64,000 nucleotides of DNA from JAPPHA01 sp963662815 (GCA_963662815.2 CAXXWA010000041.1:62001-126000); one strand, 5' to 3'; shown: positions 52,175 through 60,959, counted from the first letter of the stretch. Made by a program: numbers and translations. Notes: generated by a model not told the origin, from the sequence alone.

Positions 52175-53025
52175 GGCGTCACGCGCACAGGACCGCCCTG
52201 CTTTACGGCGCGCTCTTCGTCTGCGCGCTCTACTTCCTCTCGCCCCTCTACGTCATGCTGGTGGCGAGCTTCAAGACACTTGCGGAAGTGCGCGGAAGCT
52301 CGATCGTCAGCCTGCCCGAGGTCTGGACGATCCAGCCCTGGATCAAGGCCTGGTCGGAGGCCTGCTCGGGCCTCGAATGCAACGGGATCAGGCCGTACTT
52401 CATCGCGACTTTCGAGATCGCCATCCCCGCGGTCGCACTCTCCGTCCTTCTCGGCGCGCTGAACGGCTACGTCATGGCGAAATGGCGGAGCCGGTTTGCG
52501 GACCTGATCTTCACGCTTCTCCTGATCGGCAGTTTCGTTCCGCTCCAGCTGTACTTGATTCCCCTCGCGATCACGCTCCGCGAGTTGAACATCTACGGCA
52601 CCACGGCCGGGCTCGTTCTGATTCACACGGTCTACGGAATCCCGCTGACAACGATGCTGTTCCGCAATTTCTACGTCGCCCTTCCTGACGAGTTGGTCCG
52701 CGCCGCGATCATGGACGGCGCGGGGTTCTTCAAGATCTTCTTCTCCGTCATCCTGCCTTTGTCGCCGGCCATCGCCATCGTCGCCGTGATCCTCGTGTTC
52801 TCGGGAATCTACAACGATTTCCTGTTTGCGCTGACGTTTGGCGAGACCGGCAAGCGGCCGATCATGGCCGCTGTGCAGAACATCGTTGCCTCGTCATACG
52901 GTATCAAGGAATACAACGTGAACATCGCCGCGGTGATGATTTCCGCGCTGCCGACGCTTCTCCTGTTCCTCGTTGCCGGCCGGTTCTTCGTCCGCGGCCT
53001 GACCCAGGGCGCCCTGAAGGGATAG
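52171..53025 (+). CDS. CUT1 sugar ABC importer permease (MalG type)
   Basis: A 284-residue permease with helices from LLYGALFVCALYFLSPLYVMLV. The EAA loop is FRNFYVALPDELVRAAIMDGAGFFKIFFSVILPLS, and the C terminus ends FFVRGLTQGALKG, which is a hallmark of MalG-type permeases. GAAGGGAGGC precedes the ATG, which overlaps the preceding stop (ATGA). Confidence 0.88.
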   Translation: MRRHAHRTALLYGALFVCALYFLSPLYVMLVASFKTLAEVRGSSIVSLPEVWTIQPWIKAWSEACSGLECNGIRPYFIATFEIAIPAVALSVLLGALNGYVMAKWRSRFADLIFTLLLIGSFVPLQLYLIPLAITLRELNIYGTTAGLVLIHTVYGIPLTTMLFRNFYVALPDELVRAAIMDGAGFFKIFFSVILPLSPAIAIVAVILVFSGIYNDFLFALTFGETGKRPIMAAVQNIVASSYGIKEYNVNIAAVMISALPTLLLFLVAGRFFVRGLTQGALKG

Positions 53026-53029
53026 GTGC

Positions 53030-54124
53030 ATGTCGTTGAAACTGACCAGCCTTGCCAAGAGCTTTGGTCCGGTCGAAGTCCTAAGGGACATCAACATCGA
53101 GATCGAAAGGGGGGACTTCCTGGTCCTGCTCGGCAGCAGCGGCTGCGGCAAGACAACGCTTCTGAACTGCGTAGCCGGGCTGGAAGAAACGACTGCCGGC
53201 AGGATCGAGATCAACGGAAGGGACGTCACCCAGATCGACCCGAGCGACCGTAACGTCGCGATGGTCTTTCAGTCCTATGCGCTCTATCCGACGATGAAAG
53301 TCGCGCGGAACATCAGTTTCGGGCTCGAATGCCAGGGCGTTTCCCGGGCTGAGCGACGGCGCGCTGTCGCGCGCGTCGCCGGCCTTCTTCAGATCGCCGA
53401 TCTCCTGGACCGCAAACCGTCGCAACTGTCCGGCGGCCAGCGGCAGCGGGTCGCGATCGGGCGGGCGCTCGTTCGCGATCCCGAGATCTTCCTGCTCGAC
53501 GAACCCATGTCGAACCTCGATGTGAAGCTTCGCAACCAGATGCGGCAGGAACTGCGCGAACTGCACGGGCAGCTCGGGGCCACGTTCGTCCTCGTGACGC
53601 ATGACCAGATCGAGGCGATGACAATGGCCACGAAGGTGGCGGTCCTGGACGGCGGCCGCGTGCAGCAGTTCGGAACGCCCCACGACATCTACCACACGCC
53701 GCGCAACAGGTTTGTTGCCGAGTTCGTCGGCCTCAACAAGATGAACTTCCTCGCGGGCCGGATCGTCTTCCGGGGCGGTGCGCCCGCGGTGGCGGTCGGC
53801 GATCATGTCGCGCCGCTCGCTCACTACGCTTTCACGGAGGGAAGTCCGGAAGAGGGACAGCGCGTGCTCCTCGGGATTCGCCCGGAAAACATCTACAGGT
53901 CACGCGACAGGCTGGAGGGCGGCGCGTACTTCCGGGCGGAGCGGAACGTGCTCCGCAATGACATGACGGGCGGCGACCTCCAGGTCTGGTTCGAGTTCGA
54001 AGGCCAGATGATTGCTTGCCGGGTGCGTTCGTCGCGCCCGCCGGATCTCGAAGAGAGGAACACGTTCTTCCTCGATCTGCAGAACGCGTCGCTCTTCGAC
54101 GCCGCGACCGAAAAGCGGCTGTAG
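53030..54124 (+). CDS. CUT1 sugar ABC importer ATPase (MalK/UgpC type)
   Basis: A 364-residue ATPase. Walker A is GSSGCGKTT (S in place of the usual P). The Q-loop is FQSYALYPTM, the signature LSGGQRQRVAIGRAL, Walker B FLLDEPMSNLDVKLR and the H-loop VTHDQIEAMTMATKVAV. The C-terminal regulatory part has LLGIRPENIYR. The ATG at 53030 is 4 bp after the permease stop. It closes the importer operon. This importer is transcribed with the MttB/amidase/ThDP/HisC run but starts 86 bp after it, so it may be co-expressed. Confidence 0.9.
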   Translation: MSLKLTSLAKSFGPVEVLRDINIEIERGDFLVLLGSSGCGKTTLLNCVAGLEETTAGRIEINGRDVTQIDPSDRNVAMVFQSYALYPTMKVARNISFGLECQGVSRAERRRAVARVAGLLQIADLLDRKPSQLSGGQRQRVAIGRALVRDPEIFLLDEPMSNLDVKLRNQMRQELRELHGQLGATFVLVTHDQIEAMTMATKVAVLDGGRVQQFGTPHDIYHTPRNRFVAEFVGLNKMNFLAGRIVFRGGAPAVAVGDHVAPLAHYAFTEGSPEEGQRVLLGIRPENIYRSRDRLEGGAYFRAERNVLRNDMTGGDLQVWFEFEGQMIACRVRSSRPPDLEERNTFFLDLQNASLFDAATEKRL

Positions 54125-54465
54125 CGCCTGGCGAAATTGATCATCGCGCCTTCGGGCCGGTTCCGGCGACCCCTGGGGGCGGGTCACATCAGCCGCTGCG
54201 CAACGAATCCTCCGCGAGCGTGCGGACATGCACGCAATCTGTCGTTGACGAAATCACAAATCCGGTTCCCGCGCATGTCCTTTTCTCTGAAACTCTCGGA
54301 GGGCTCGAGGCAAAGCAACCCCGGGCCGCACAAACGCAATTCTTGCGCGGCTGACGCCGGGTCGGTCTGAACGGGCATCGCAGTCTGCCGGCGCCGGCGG
54401 TTGCGGAAGCTCCCCGGAACCGGCCTCGCGACGGGCCGGCACGGGCGTCCGGCGATGCCCGCCGT
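54125..54465. other. Intergenic region; nothing recognised
   Basis: About 340 bp between the importer ATPase and the IS110 remnant. No gene, clear terminator or repeat was seen. Confidence 0.45.
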
Positions 54466-55361
54466 TCAGGCGACCCGGGTGTCGTGCCGGCGCTCCCGTT
54501 CAATGCGGACGACGCATCCGCATTCCAGGAGTTTGCGCAGCCGGCGCGCGAACTTGCGGCCGACGGCGACCTTCCCGCAGTCGATCCCGGGATCGGCACA
54601 GGCCTTTCCGTCGCGCGGCATCGCGTGGATGGCGCTCAGGGTCGGGTTGCCGCGCCGGGTGCGGCCGCTGCGGCGCTTTCCGGCGCTCTCGTTGCTGCCG
54701 GGACAGAGTCCCGCCCGGGCGGCGCAATGGCGCGCCGAGCGGAAGACCGGCATGTCGGGTCCCGGTTCGGCAAGGATGGCCATGGCGGAGTCGCGGCCGG
54801 CCCCGGGAACGGTCCCGATCAGCCGGATCAGGTCCTCGAAGGGCTTCAGGGCCGCGGCGGTCCGGTCGACCCGGTCGCTGCCGCTGTCGAACTCCGCCGG
54901 AAGCTCGCCGAGGATTCGGCGGCTGTGCTCGTCGAGACCGAAGTCCGGGGCGTCTCCGAGGGCGCCGGGCTTCTTGCGGACATGCCGGCCCGGCCGGGAT
55001 GGTCTCGGGCGGCGCGCCGGCGACGAGACCCTCGATGATGCGGCGCCCGTTGCGGCTGCGGGCGATGCGGGAGAGGATGCCGCCGATGCGGATGCCGTTC
55101 CGGTCGAGAACCTTCCGGATGCGCACCTGTGTCTTCGCCCGCTGTTCCGGGAGCGCGCGTCGGAAGCGGCCCGTCCCCCGCAGGTCGCGGAACGTCTTCG
55201 GCAGGACCGGGCTCGGGCTGCACATACCGAACTAGCAGATGCGCGACAGCCATATGCTGTCGGCAATGTCGGTCTTTCGCCCGCGGAGCTGCTTGACATG
55301 CCGGGCATTGACGACTGTGGCCTCGATGCCGGCCTCCGACAGCATGTAGAAGACCTCGTAT
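54466..55361 (-). pseudogene. IS110-family transposase, C-terminal part of a split gene
   Basis: Read right to left: YEVFYMLSEAGIEATVVNAR, then HVKQLRGRKTDIADSIWLSR and IC, then a stop. Other frames follow: FGMCSPSPVLPKTFRDLRG and RKVLDRNGIRIGGILSRIA. Finally the transposase_20 region appears: AALKPFEDLIRLIGTVPGAG, then FRSARHCAARAGLCPGSNES and AGKRRSGRTRRGNPTLSAI. Several frame changes and a stop make it inactive. Its N-terminal half lies at 56047-56287, displaced by an insert. Confidence 0.75.
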
Positions 55362-56046
55362 GCTCGGAGAATCAGAAATGAACCAGGAGGTGGCTGTGAC
55401 TTTGGCGCGGATTCCTGTGGAAAACGCGCCTCCTGCCTCCCGTCGCCTCCCCGGTTCATTCCCGTGTCGGGACCGCCGCCGCCTGGCCAGGCGGCGGCGG
55501 AGCGGGGCCTGCCCCGCAGGACGGGTCGGGCCGGAAAGACCATGGATCGCGCAAGCGGATCCGTGGAGAAGCGTGGTCGGCCTGCCCGCCCTTTCGCCTC
55601 CCGGGTCCCGAATGGATGCCCGGGTTCGAGAACCGGATCATCGCGAGGACAGGAGCGGGAGACCATGACCATCGCAGCCGCCGGCATTGACGCGTGCAGG
55701 AAGGCGCTGAACATCCACCTGAACGGGCGGGACCATGCTGCCGCCAACTACACGGACGGCTTCCGCAAGGTCGCCGGCATCCTGCGGGACGGCGGGGCCG
55801 AGAGGGTCGTCATGGAGGCCGCGGGGCGTATGCGCCCGGCGCTCCGCCAGTTGCCGCGCGACAGGGGGTTCGCGGGCCCGGAGCGAATCGGGAGGGCCGG
55901 TCGCGCCGTTGCGACCGGAGAGTTCGCGCTTGCCTGGACGGCGTCCTGATGTGGACAGGACTGTGGACAGGATGTGGAAAACCCGGGCCGGAATCCCCGG
56001 AAACCGCCGAAAAGGACCGAATCCGGCCTTGACCCGAAACATGGAC
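55362..56046. mobile_element. Insert that splits the IS110 gene, carrying a second IS110 fragment
   Basis: The IS110 gene on the minus strand is interrupted between VMEATGI(C/Y)(R/W)EK and YEVFYML, and about 685 bp lie between the two parts. The insert contains an opposite-strand IS110 N terminus (55665-55949) and, just after it, TGTGGACAGGA twice (55950 and 55962). Its ends show no obvious inverted repeats. The junctions are deduced from protein homology. Confidence 0.5.
55665..55949 (+). pseudogene. Second IS110-family transposase, N-terminal fragment
   Basis: From ATG 55665: MTIAAAGIDACRKALNIHLN, then GRDHAAANYTDGFRKVAGIL and RDGGAERVVMEAAGRMRPAL with RQLPRDRGFAG. This is the RuvC-like N terminus of an IS110 transposase of a different subgroup from the one it interrupts. 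The GID motif that carries the first catalytic Asp is present. The rest is lost at a TGA at 55947. Confidence 0.68.
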
Positions 56047-56287
56047 GCTTCTCCCGGCAGATTCCCGTGGCCTCCATGACGGCGCCGGTCGCGCGCCGGC
56101 CGAGCAGCCACTGCACGTGCAGGAGCAGGCCGCCCGCCAGGGCGCTGAACTCCCGGGGCTCGACATGTGCAGACCCGTCGTCCGCGGGCGTGCGGACGGT
56201 TGCCGTGATCTTCATCTTGTGGACTTCCGGTCCGGCCGCGGCAGCATGCCGGAGTTCCGGATCGTCCCGTTTCCGTGCAGACGGCAT
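56047..56287 (-). pseudogene. IS110-family transposase, N-terminal part of the split gene
   Basis: From ATG 56287: MPSARKRDDPELRHAAAAGP, then EVHKMKITATVRTPADDGSA, then ALAGGLLLHVQWLLGRRATG and AVMEATGI. This is the IS110 N terminus; the usual GIDVHK is changed to GPEVHK, losing the first catalytic Asp. The sequence then runs into the insert at 56046. Confidence 0.7.
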
Positions 56288-56348
56288 TTCCATCTCCTGT
56301 TGCCGATCATGTCGGCAGGGGACGGGCGGCGGCAAGGCACCGGCGGGG

Positions 56349-56406
56349 CCTGCCGGCTTGCACGCGGCCGGTGGCCGCCTGCCGGCTTGCACGCGGCCGG
56401 TGGCCG
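56349..56406. repeat. 29-bp tandem repeat, two copies
   Basis: The unit CCTGCCGGCTTGCACGCGGC plus CGGTGGCCG occurs at 56349-56377 and again without change at 56378-56406, followed by CCTGC of a third. It is outside any gene. Only two copies without spacers, so it is not a CRISPR. Confidence 0.85.
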
Positions 56407-56862
56407 CCTGCAGCTTCCCCGGTTTTCTCCGCGTTCCCGGCAGGCGTCATGCCTGCCGGAAACACTCCGGGGAGCGGACCCCCCGCGGACGGACAGTTTT
56501 GGAACGGGCTCCAGGGCCGCAAAAGGCAGACGTCCTGCCGTGCCGCCACCCGACGCCTGCAGGGCACATGGCGCAAGGGGCGAAGGCGGTCACGCAATGT
56601 CCGGCGCTGCGGAGACAGGTCGGGCAGCGCGGGACCGGAAAACGAGTTTCATGCTCCGGGGTGAGTGTTCAAACAACACTCATGATGGTTTCGGCAAATA
56701 CATCTCGCATTCAGGCTATCCATGGGCATGAACAGACCGAAGCTGTGCTGCCACTGGACCAGTATGAAGTCGGATGTTGCAGAAAGATCGTCGTGTGTGC
56801 GACCGGCCATAGAGCGTGGAGCAATCCTCTTTGGTCACAGCAATCTCCCGGGTCTACCACCA
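56407..56862. other. Intergenic stretch between the IS110 nest and the HAD-IIA gene
   Basis: No recognised gene. GC content drops near 56640, where the phosphonate-like cluster begins. A small palindrome-like segment, GTGAGTGTT...AACACTCAT around 56662-56682, is the only structure seen. Confidence 0.45.
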
Positions 56863-57657
56863 GTGGGAATTGAAGCTGTAACCTTGCCTGACATTCGCGG
56901 TGTCATCTCCGACCTCGACGGCGTCGTTTATCGCGGGGACACGCCAATCGACGACGCGGTCACCGCGATTCTAGACTGGATTGAGCACGGCGTGCGGGTG
57001 GCCTGTGTTACCATCAACTCCACCGGTACGAGCGCGCACTTCGCCGCCAAACTGGGCTACATGGGCATTCCCACCACGGCTGAAGATGTGGTGACGAGCG
57101 GGGAGGCAGCGGCCGATTTTGTGCGTGGTCGCTGGCCGAACGGTGCCACGGTGCACGTGGTGGGGTCAGACGCCCTGCGCGATAAGCTGCGTGGGGTCGG
57201 CTGCGAAGTGACGACTGGTGAAGCGGACGCCGTCGTTGTCGGCCTGGACCGGGACTTCCACTACGACAAGCTGTCAAAAGCGGCCGACGCGATCCGTGCT
57301 GGTGCGTTTCTAATCGGCATCAATCCCGACCGCATGTATCCGGTCCCCAGTGGCTACATCCCGGGCGCCGGTAGTATCCTCGCAGCGGTCACCGCGTCCG
57401 CGGGTCTCGATGCGCCGCACGTCGTTGTGGGGAAGCCCGGGCCAACACTAGTCGAGATTGCGCGCTGAAAGCTGGGCACAGACGCTGAACGCACGATCAT
57501 GATCGTTGATCGGCTCGAGACCGATGTTGCGGCTGGCCGAAATGCCGGCCTCACGACGGTCCTCGTCAAGACCGGGGTTCTCAACCATTCGGATTTCGGT
57601 TAAGCGGCAGACTTTGAAGTCGACAGCCTCGCCGACCTGCACGTCGGAGGACCGTAA
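56863..57657 (+). pseudogene. HAD-IIA phosphatase (NagD-like) with two in-frame stops
   Basis: From about GTG 56863 the frame reads a NagD-type HAD: VISDLDGVVYRGDTPIDDAV with motif I D, VACVTINSTGTSAHFAAKLG with motif II, and APHVVVGKPGPTLVEIAR with the motif III lysine. A TGA at 57466 then interrupts. The same frame continues with KLGTDAERTIMIVDRLETDV and AAGRNAGLTTVLVKTG, which is motif IV and normal family sequence, until a TAA at 57601. It ends with AADFEVDSLADLHVGGP at a final TAA (57655). Two premature stops without any frameshift point to nonsense mutations; the motif IV GDRxxTD is also altered to VDRLETD. The start codon is uncertain. Confidence 0.75.
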
Positions 57658-57837
57658 CGGTCGCACCATTCTTGTCGATTCCACAACGGTCCAACCAAGA
57701 GCGGGAAACGACCGTGGCAGCTGGCTTGCCGATCTTTTCCAGGAATCTTTGCCAGCCCATCACGCGCCCTTCGCCACGATCAATGTTGCCGGCCGGGACT
57801 GTCCGACCACATCCTGGAGCCACTCCAGGAGTTGGCC

Positions 57838-57985
57838 ATGAGGTTCGCCAGGAACGAACGGCCCAATCCGGTCTGGACCTATGACTTCGCCCAGAACCGA
57901 ACCTGCGATGGCAGGTGCCTACCGTATGTTCAACATCCTCGATGAGTTCACCCGCGAAGTCCTGATGATCCGGGTCAAGGTTCTT
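57838..57985 (+). pseudogene. IS3-family transposase fragment
   Basis: MRFARNERPNPVWTYDFAQN and RTCDGR in one frame are followed, one base shifted, by YRMFNILDEFTREVLMIRVK. This is the start of the rve integrase core of IS3-type OrfB, carrying the first catalytic Asp in TYDF. The fragment stops abruptly where the aldolase duplicate begins. Confidence 0.7.
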
Positions 57986-57986
57986 G

Positions 57987-58078
57987 CGGAATTGCAGTCA
58001 ACCGGATTGAGCGCTTTCACACCGTAGCCGCCGGCGACGGCATGGGTTAGGATCCGCTTCATACCCGTTAGTTGTATG
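57987..58078 (-). pseudogene. 5' fragment of a second class II aldolase gene
   Basis: On the minus strand, directly after the stop of the phosphonatase-like gene, the sequence reads QLTGMKRILTHAVAGGYGVK, then ALNPVDCNSA. It is a near copy of the start of the intact aldolase at 61832 (PLTSMKQILPHAVAGGYGVA, then AFNPVDYNSA). DNA identity is high over about 90 bp. The copy is cut by the IS3 fragment. An aldolase gene therefore once followed the phosphonatase-like gene here, from duplication or rearrangement. Confidence 0.8.
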
Positions 58079-58807
58079 TTAGAGAAACTCGCTCTCAATG
58101 AGTTCCGGCAGCTCTGCTACACTGGAAATTACGTGTGTATGCCGATACCGCCCCCAAGCCTCGACGGGTCTGGGCCCGCTGAGCACGCCAATGATGCCGC
58201 CGCAGCCTGCGTTATAACCTTCCAGCATATCTGCCGGCGTGTCCCCAATCTTGATCACCTCGTGGACATTCTGTACATCCAACACGCTCATGGCGTAGTA
58301 GATCATGAAGGGTGCCGGCCGGCCTCGTTCGCCGGGCACATGTTCGACATCGACGGCGACATCAACGAGTCCGTCCTTCACCCAGCCCAGCCCGTCCATG
58401 ATGGCAGTCGTGACGTCACGATGAAAGCCGGTGTCGGTGGCGACCTTGATGCCGTGGTCGTGACACCACTTGAACGTATCGACAGCACCGGGCACCTCTC
58501 TGACCTCGTTGCGGTAGTGATTGATCATGATTTCCGTATACCGGTCGAAAATCGTCTTGGCTTCCTCAAGCGTTTCGGGGTCTTTGACCTTTTCGAAATC
58601 CTCGATCTTGAGGTCCTTACCCTGAGCCCTGGAAATCAGGAACTGGTAGAGATGAATCTTGTTGGTGCCCATATTGAGCAGTATCTCGTCGGGCGTCGTG
58701 TCGAGGTTGAACTCCACTGCTGCCTTGTACAGGCAATCCCGTACACCGGTATCGTCGTGGACGGTCGTACCAGAAAGATCGAACATCACCATGCTTACTT
58801 TGCCCAT
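58079..58807 (-). CDS. HAD-family phosphonatase-like hydrolase
   Basis: A 242-residue HAD hydrolase. The nucleophile D10 is in VMFDLSGTTVHDD, a variant of the DxAGTTV motif of phosphonoacetaldehyde hydrolase and its relatives. K50 lies in NMGTNKIHLYQ, at the cap position where true phosphonatase has its Schiff-base lysine (MGxxKxxH). Motif II/III (ATDTGFHRDV) and motif IV (VIKIGDTPADMLEGYNAGC) are present. The ATG at 58807 has AAGGAGATTCCTG upstream and overlaps the alcohol dehydrogenase stop (TGATG). It would cleave a C-P bond or a phosphate ester; the K50 match favours a phosphonate-aldehyde but is not proof. Confidence 0.8.
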   Translation of the reverse strand: MGKVSMVMFDLSGTTVHDDTGVRDCLYKAAVEFNLDTTPDEILLNMGTNKIHLYQFLISRAQGKDLKIEDFEKVKDPETLEEAKTIFDRYTEIMINHYRNEVREVPGAVDTFKWCHDHGIKVATDTGFHRDVTTAIMDGLGWVKDGLVDVAVDVEHVPGERGRPAPFMIYYAMSVLDVQNVHEVIKIGDTPADMLEGYNAGCGGIIGVLSGPRPVEAWGRYRHTHVISSVAELPELIESEFL

Positions 58808-59934
58808 CAGGAATCTCCTTTCGCAGCTTGAGGTCTTACTATCGGCCTGATTGCAGTACGGTTCTCCAACGCCTCGAGCGCGGATGTCACGCCCTCGGCA
58901 GTCAGCGGAAAACTGGGTCCTGCAAGTTTCTCGTAGGGGTACCTCGATCGGCTCTTGTGAACCAGGTCCATCGCGCGTCCGAGGTATTTCGAATGATAGT
59001 TGTGAAGCCCCTTGATTGTCAGACACTTGATGATCACGTCATATGAATCAAGGGTGAAGCTGTCGTTCGGATAGACCGCCCCTTGCATCAGATACTTGCC
59101 ACCGATACGCAGCAATTTTGCGCCCAGCGGTACAACCTTGGCAAAGCCACTGACCTCGACCACAAGGTCGGCGCCGATACCGCGGGTGAGGTCAAAGACA
59201 CTATCAGTCAATGTCTGATCCGTGCACCCGTCGGCGTTGATGCACACATCGGCGCCGAATTCCCTTGCCAGTTCGAGGCGCTTGTCCAGGATGTCGATCA
59301 TTACGACTTTTCCGGCGCCCTGTTCCTTGGCGAATGCGGCGGCGTAAAGGCCGAGCATCCCGGCCCCCTGGATGACAACGGTGTCACCGGTTTGCATGTC
59401 GATTCTGTCAAGGCCACCTGTTACTGTCGCCGCTGCACACATCAAGGGCGAAGCTTCTTCATCCGTCATGTCGTCCGGGACCTTGAACACACCGGTACCG
59501 GGCTTGAGATAGACGTACTCGCCAAATGTGCCCATGAAATACGGGGGCACGTCGCTCTTGTCGTGTCCGTACTTGAAGAGATTCTGGCACTTCTGCGGCA
59601 GATCAGTCATCCTGCAGTAATAGCAGTTGCCGCAGTTGGCCATGATGGACCAGGTGATACGGTCTCCAACTGACAGCAGGTTGCCGGCGGCATCTCTGGT
59701 GACATCGCGCCCGAGCCGCTCGATGATGCCGAGCCCTTCATGACCGAGCACGGACGGGGTCGGAAACGGCCTGCGCCCGCGCCAGCTGTGCATGTCCGAG
59801 CCGCACACGGTTGCGATGCTGGTGCGGACAAAAATCGCACCCGGCTCCAGCTCTTCCGGTAATGGGAATTCTGCTACCTCCAGTGGTGCGCCGACGCCCA
59901 TGAAGAGCACAACCTTGCCAGTTTGTGATGACAT
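58807..59934 (-). CDS. Zinc-dependent alcohol dehydrogenase, phosphonate-catabolism-associated type
   Basis: A 375-residue medium-chain dehydrogenase. Catalytic zinc ligands are in TVCGSDMHSW and GHEGLGIIE, and structural zinc cysteines in ANCGNCYYCRMTDLPQKCQN. The NAD fold has VVIQGAGMLGLYAAAFAKEQGAG. The stretch LPQKCQNLFKYGHD and the CGSDMHSWRGRRPFPTPSVLGHE block fit the subgroup named phosphonate-catabolism-associated alcohol dehydrogenases. ATG 59934 (MSSQTGKVVLFMG) is chosen since homology starts there. It would oxidise the alcohol precursor of the aldehyde handled by the overlapping HAD gene. 238 bp separate it from the gene upstream. Confidence 0.83.
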   Translation of the reverse strand: MSSQTGKVVLFMGVGAPLEVAEFPLPEELEPGAIFVRTSIATVCGSDMHSWRGRRPFPTPSVLGHEGLGIIERLGRDVTRDAAGNLLSVGDRITWSIMANCGNCYYCRMTDLPQKCQNLFKYGHDKSDVPPYFMGTFGEYVYLKPGTGVFKVPDDMTDEEASPLMCAAATVTGGLDRIDMQTGDTVVIQGAGMLGLYAAAFAKEQGAGKVVMIDILDKRLELAREFGADVCINADGCTDQTLTDSVFDLTRGIGADLVVEVSGFAKVVPLGAKLLRIGGKYLMQGAVYPNDSFTLDSYDVIIKCLTIKGLHNYHSKYLGRAMDLVHKSRSRYPYEKLAGPSFPLTAEGVTSALEALENRTAIRPIVRPQAAKGDS

Positions 59935-60172
59935 TCTGTCTCCGATTCCGTCAGATCGTTCTCGACGGCAGCTCATCGCGCGAGAGCGGCACTGCCTTTT
60001 GTGGGGCGAAACCTCGACTTCGCATAATGCACGTCTCCGTTCTGCGCACGGGTTGGAGTGACACCCGGAGTGGCGAGCCCGCCTCCGACCGCGCCCGGCA
60101 GCGGGTGACGGGCGGAAGCCGCGAATGGGAAAATGGCCTCGTGGCTGTTGGCCAGAATCGTTTTTTCGAAAT

Positions 60173-60925
60173 TCATGGAACTCGCACCGACTCGACAGGT
60201 CTACTTGGAGTCGCGAGTCGCGACCGCAGTACATCTTCCAACGTCACGTGTACGGCCGGCGGATCGCCGAGCTCCGGGTAAACGGCGTCTGCCTCGGAAA
60301 AATCTTCGTCGCCTGTATACCTGCTGATCGTGATGACGCAACGCATCCCAGCCCCCTTCGCTGCCAGCAGCCCGTTGCGGCTGTCTTCGATCACCACGCA
60401 TTCTGCGGCGGACAGTCCCAATCGCTGTGCCGCGAGTTCGTAAATCTCGGGGTCCGGCTTCTTTCGCGACACGACGTCACCGGCGAAGATTGCGGCAAAC
60501 CGTCCGTGACGCGCTTCACCGAGCAAGCGCTCGACGATCAGCGTTACCGAGCGTTCATTCGAAGTGGAGCAGACGGCCAGTGTCAATCCCGTCGCAATTG
60601 CTTCATCGACCAGCCGGGCAATTCCGGACCGCAACGGCAGCTGTCCGTCCCTGATAATCTGCATGAAGACATCGGTTTTGGACCTGTGCAGATCCCTGAT
60701 GAATGCTTCGCGGTCGTCGATGCCAACGGGCCAGTCCGTATTGTCGAAGTAGTGGCGCATGCGCTCTTTGCCGCCCGCGACCTTCAACAGCTCACCATAC
60801 GGCTCGATACACCACTCGATCCCCAGGTCTTTAGCGGCGAACGCGCGATTGAACGCCACTCGGTGGCCGTCACGTTCGGTGTCGACGAGAACGCCGTCGC
60901 AGTCGAATAGAAGTGCCTTGATTAT
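60173..60925 (-). CDS. HAD-IA phosphatase (beta-phosphoglucomutase-like) without a standard start codon
   Basis: A HAD-IA protein of about 250 residues. Motif I is ALLFDCDGVLVDTERDGHRVA, motif II LAVCSTSNERSV, motif III SRKKPDPEIYELAAQRLG and motif IV CVVIEDSRNGLLAAKGAGM. Homology requires reading back to about 60925, but the codons there are ATA ATC AAG GCA. No ATG, GTG or TTG occurs in frame between the aldolase stop and motif I, and the first ordinary start (GTG 60859) would delete motif I. Either ATA is used or an ATG mutated to ATA and the gene is silent. It lies 34 bp after the aldolase gene in the same operon. Confidence 0.72.
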   Translation of the reverse strand: MIKALLFDCDGVLVDTERDGHRVAFNRAFAAKDLGIEWCIEPYGELLKVAGGKERMRHYFDNTDWPVGIDDREAFIRDLHRSKTDVFMQIIRDGQLPLRSGIARLVDEAIATGLTLAVCSTSNERSVTLIVERLLGEARHGRFAAIFAGDVVSRKKPDPEIYELAAQRLGLSAAECVVIEDSRNGLLAAKGAGMRCVITISRYTGDEDFSEADAVYPELGDPPAVHVTLEDVLRSRLATPSRPVESVRVP

Positions 60926-60959
60926 GAGTCGCGCCCCAACTTTCGCTTGGCCGCCGGCA

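Noticed and set aside
56349..56406. Possible CRISPR repeat
   Set aside because: Two directly abutting copies with no spacers and no cas genes.
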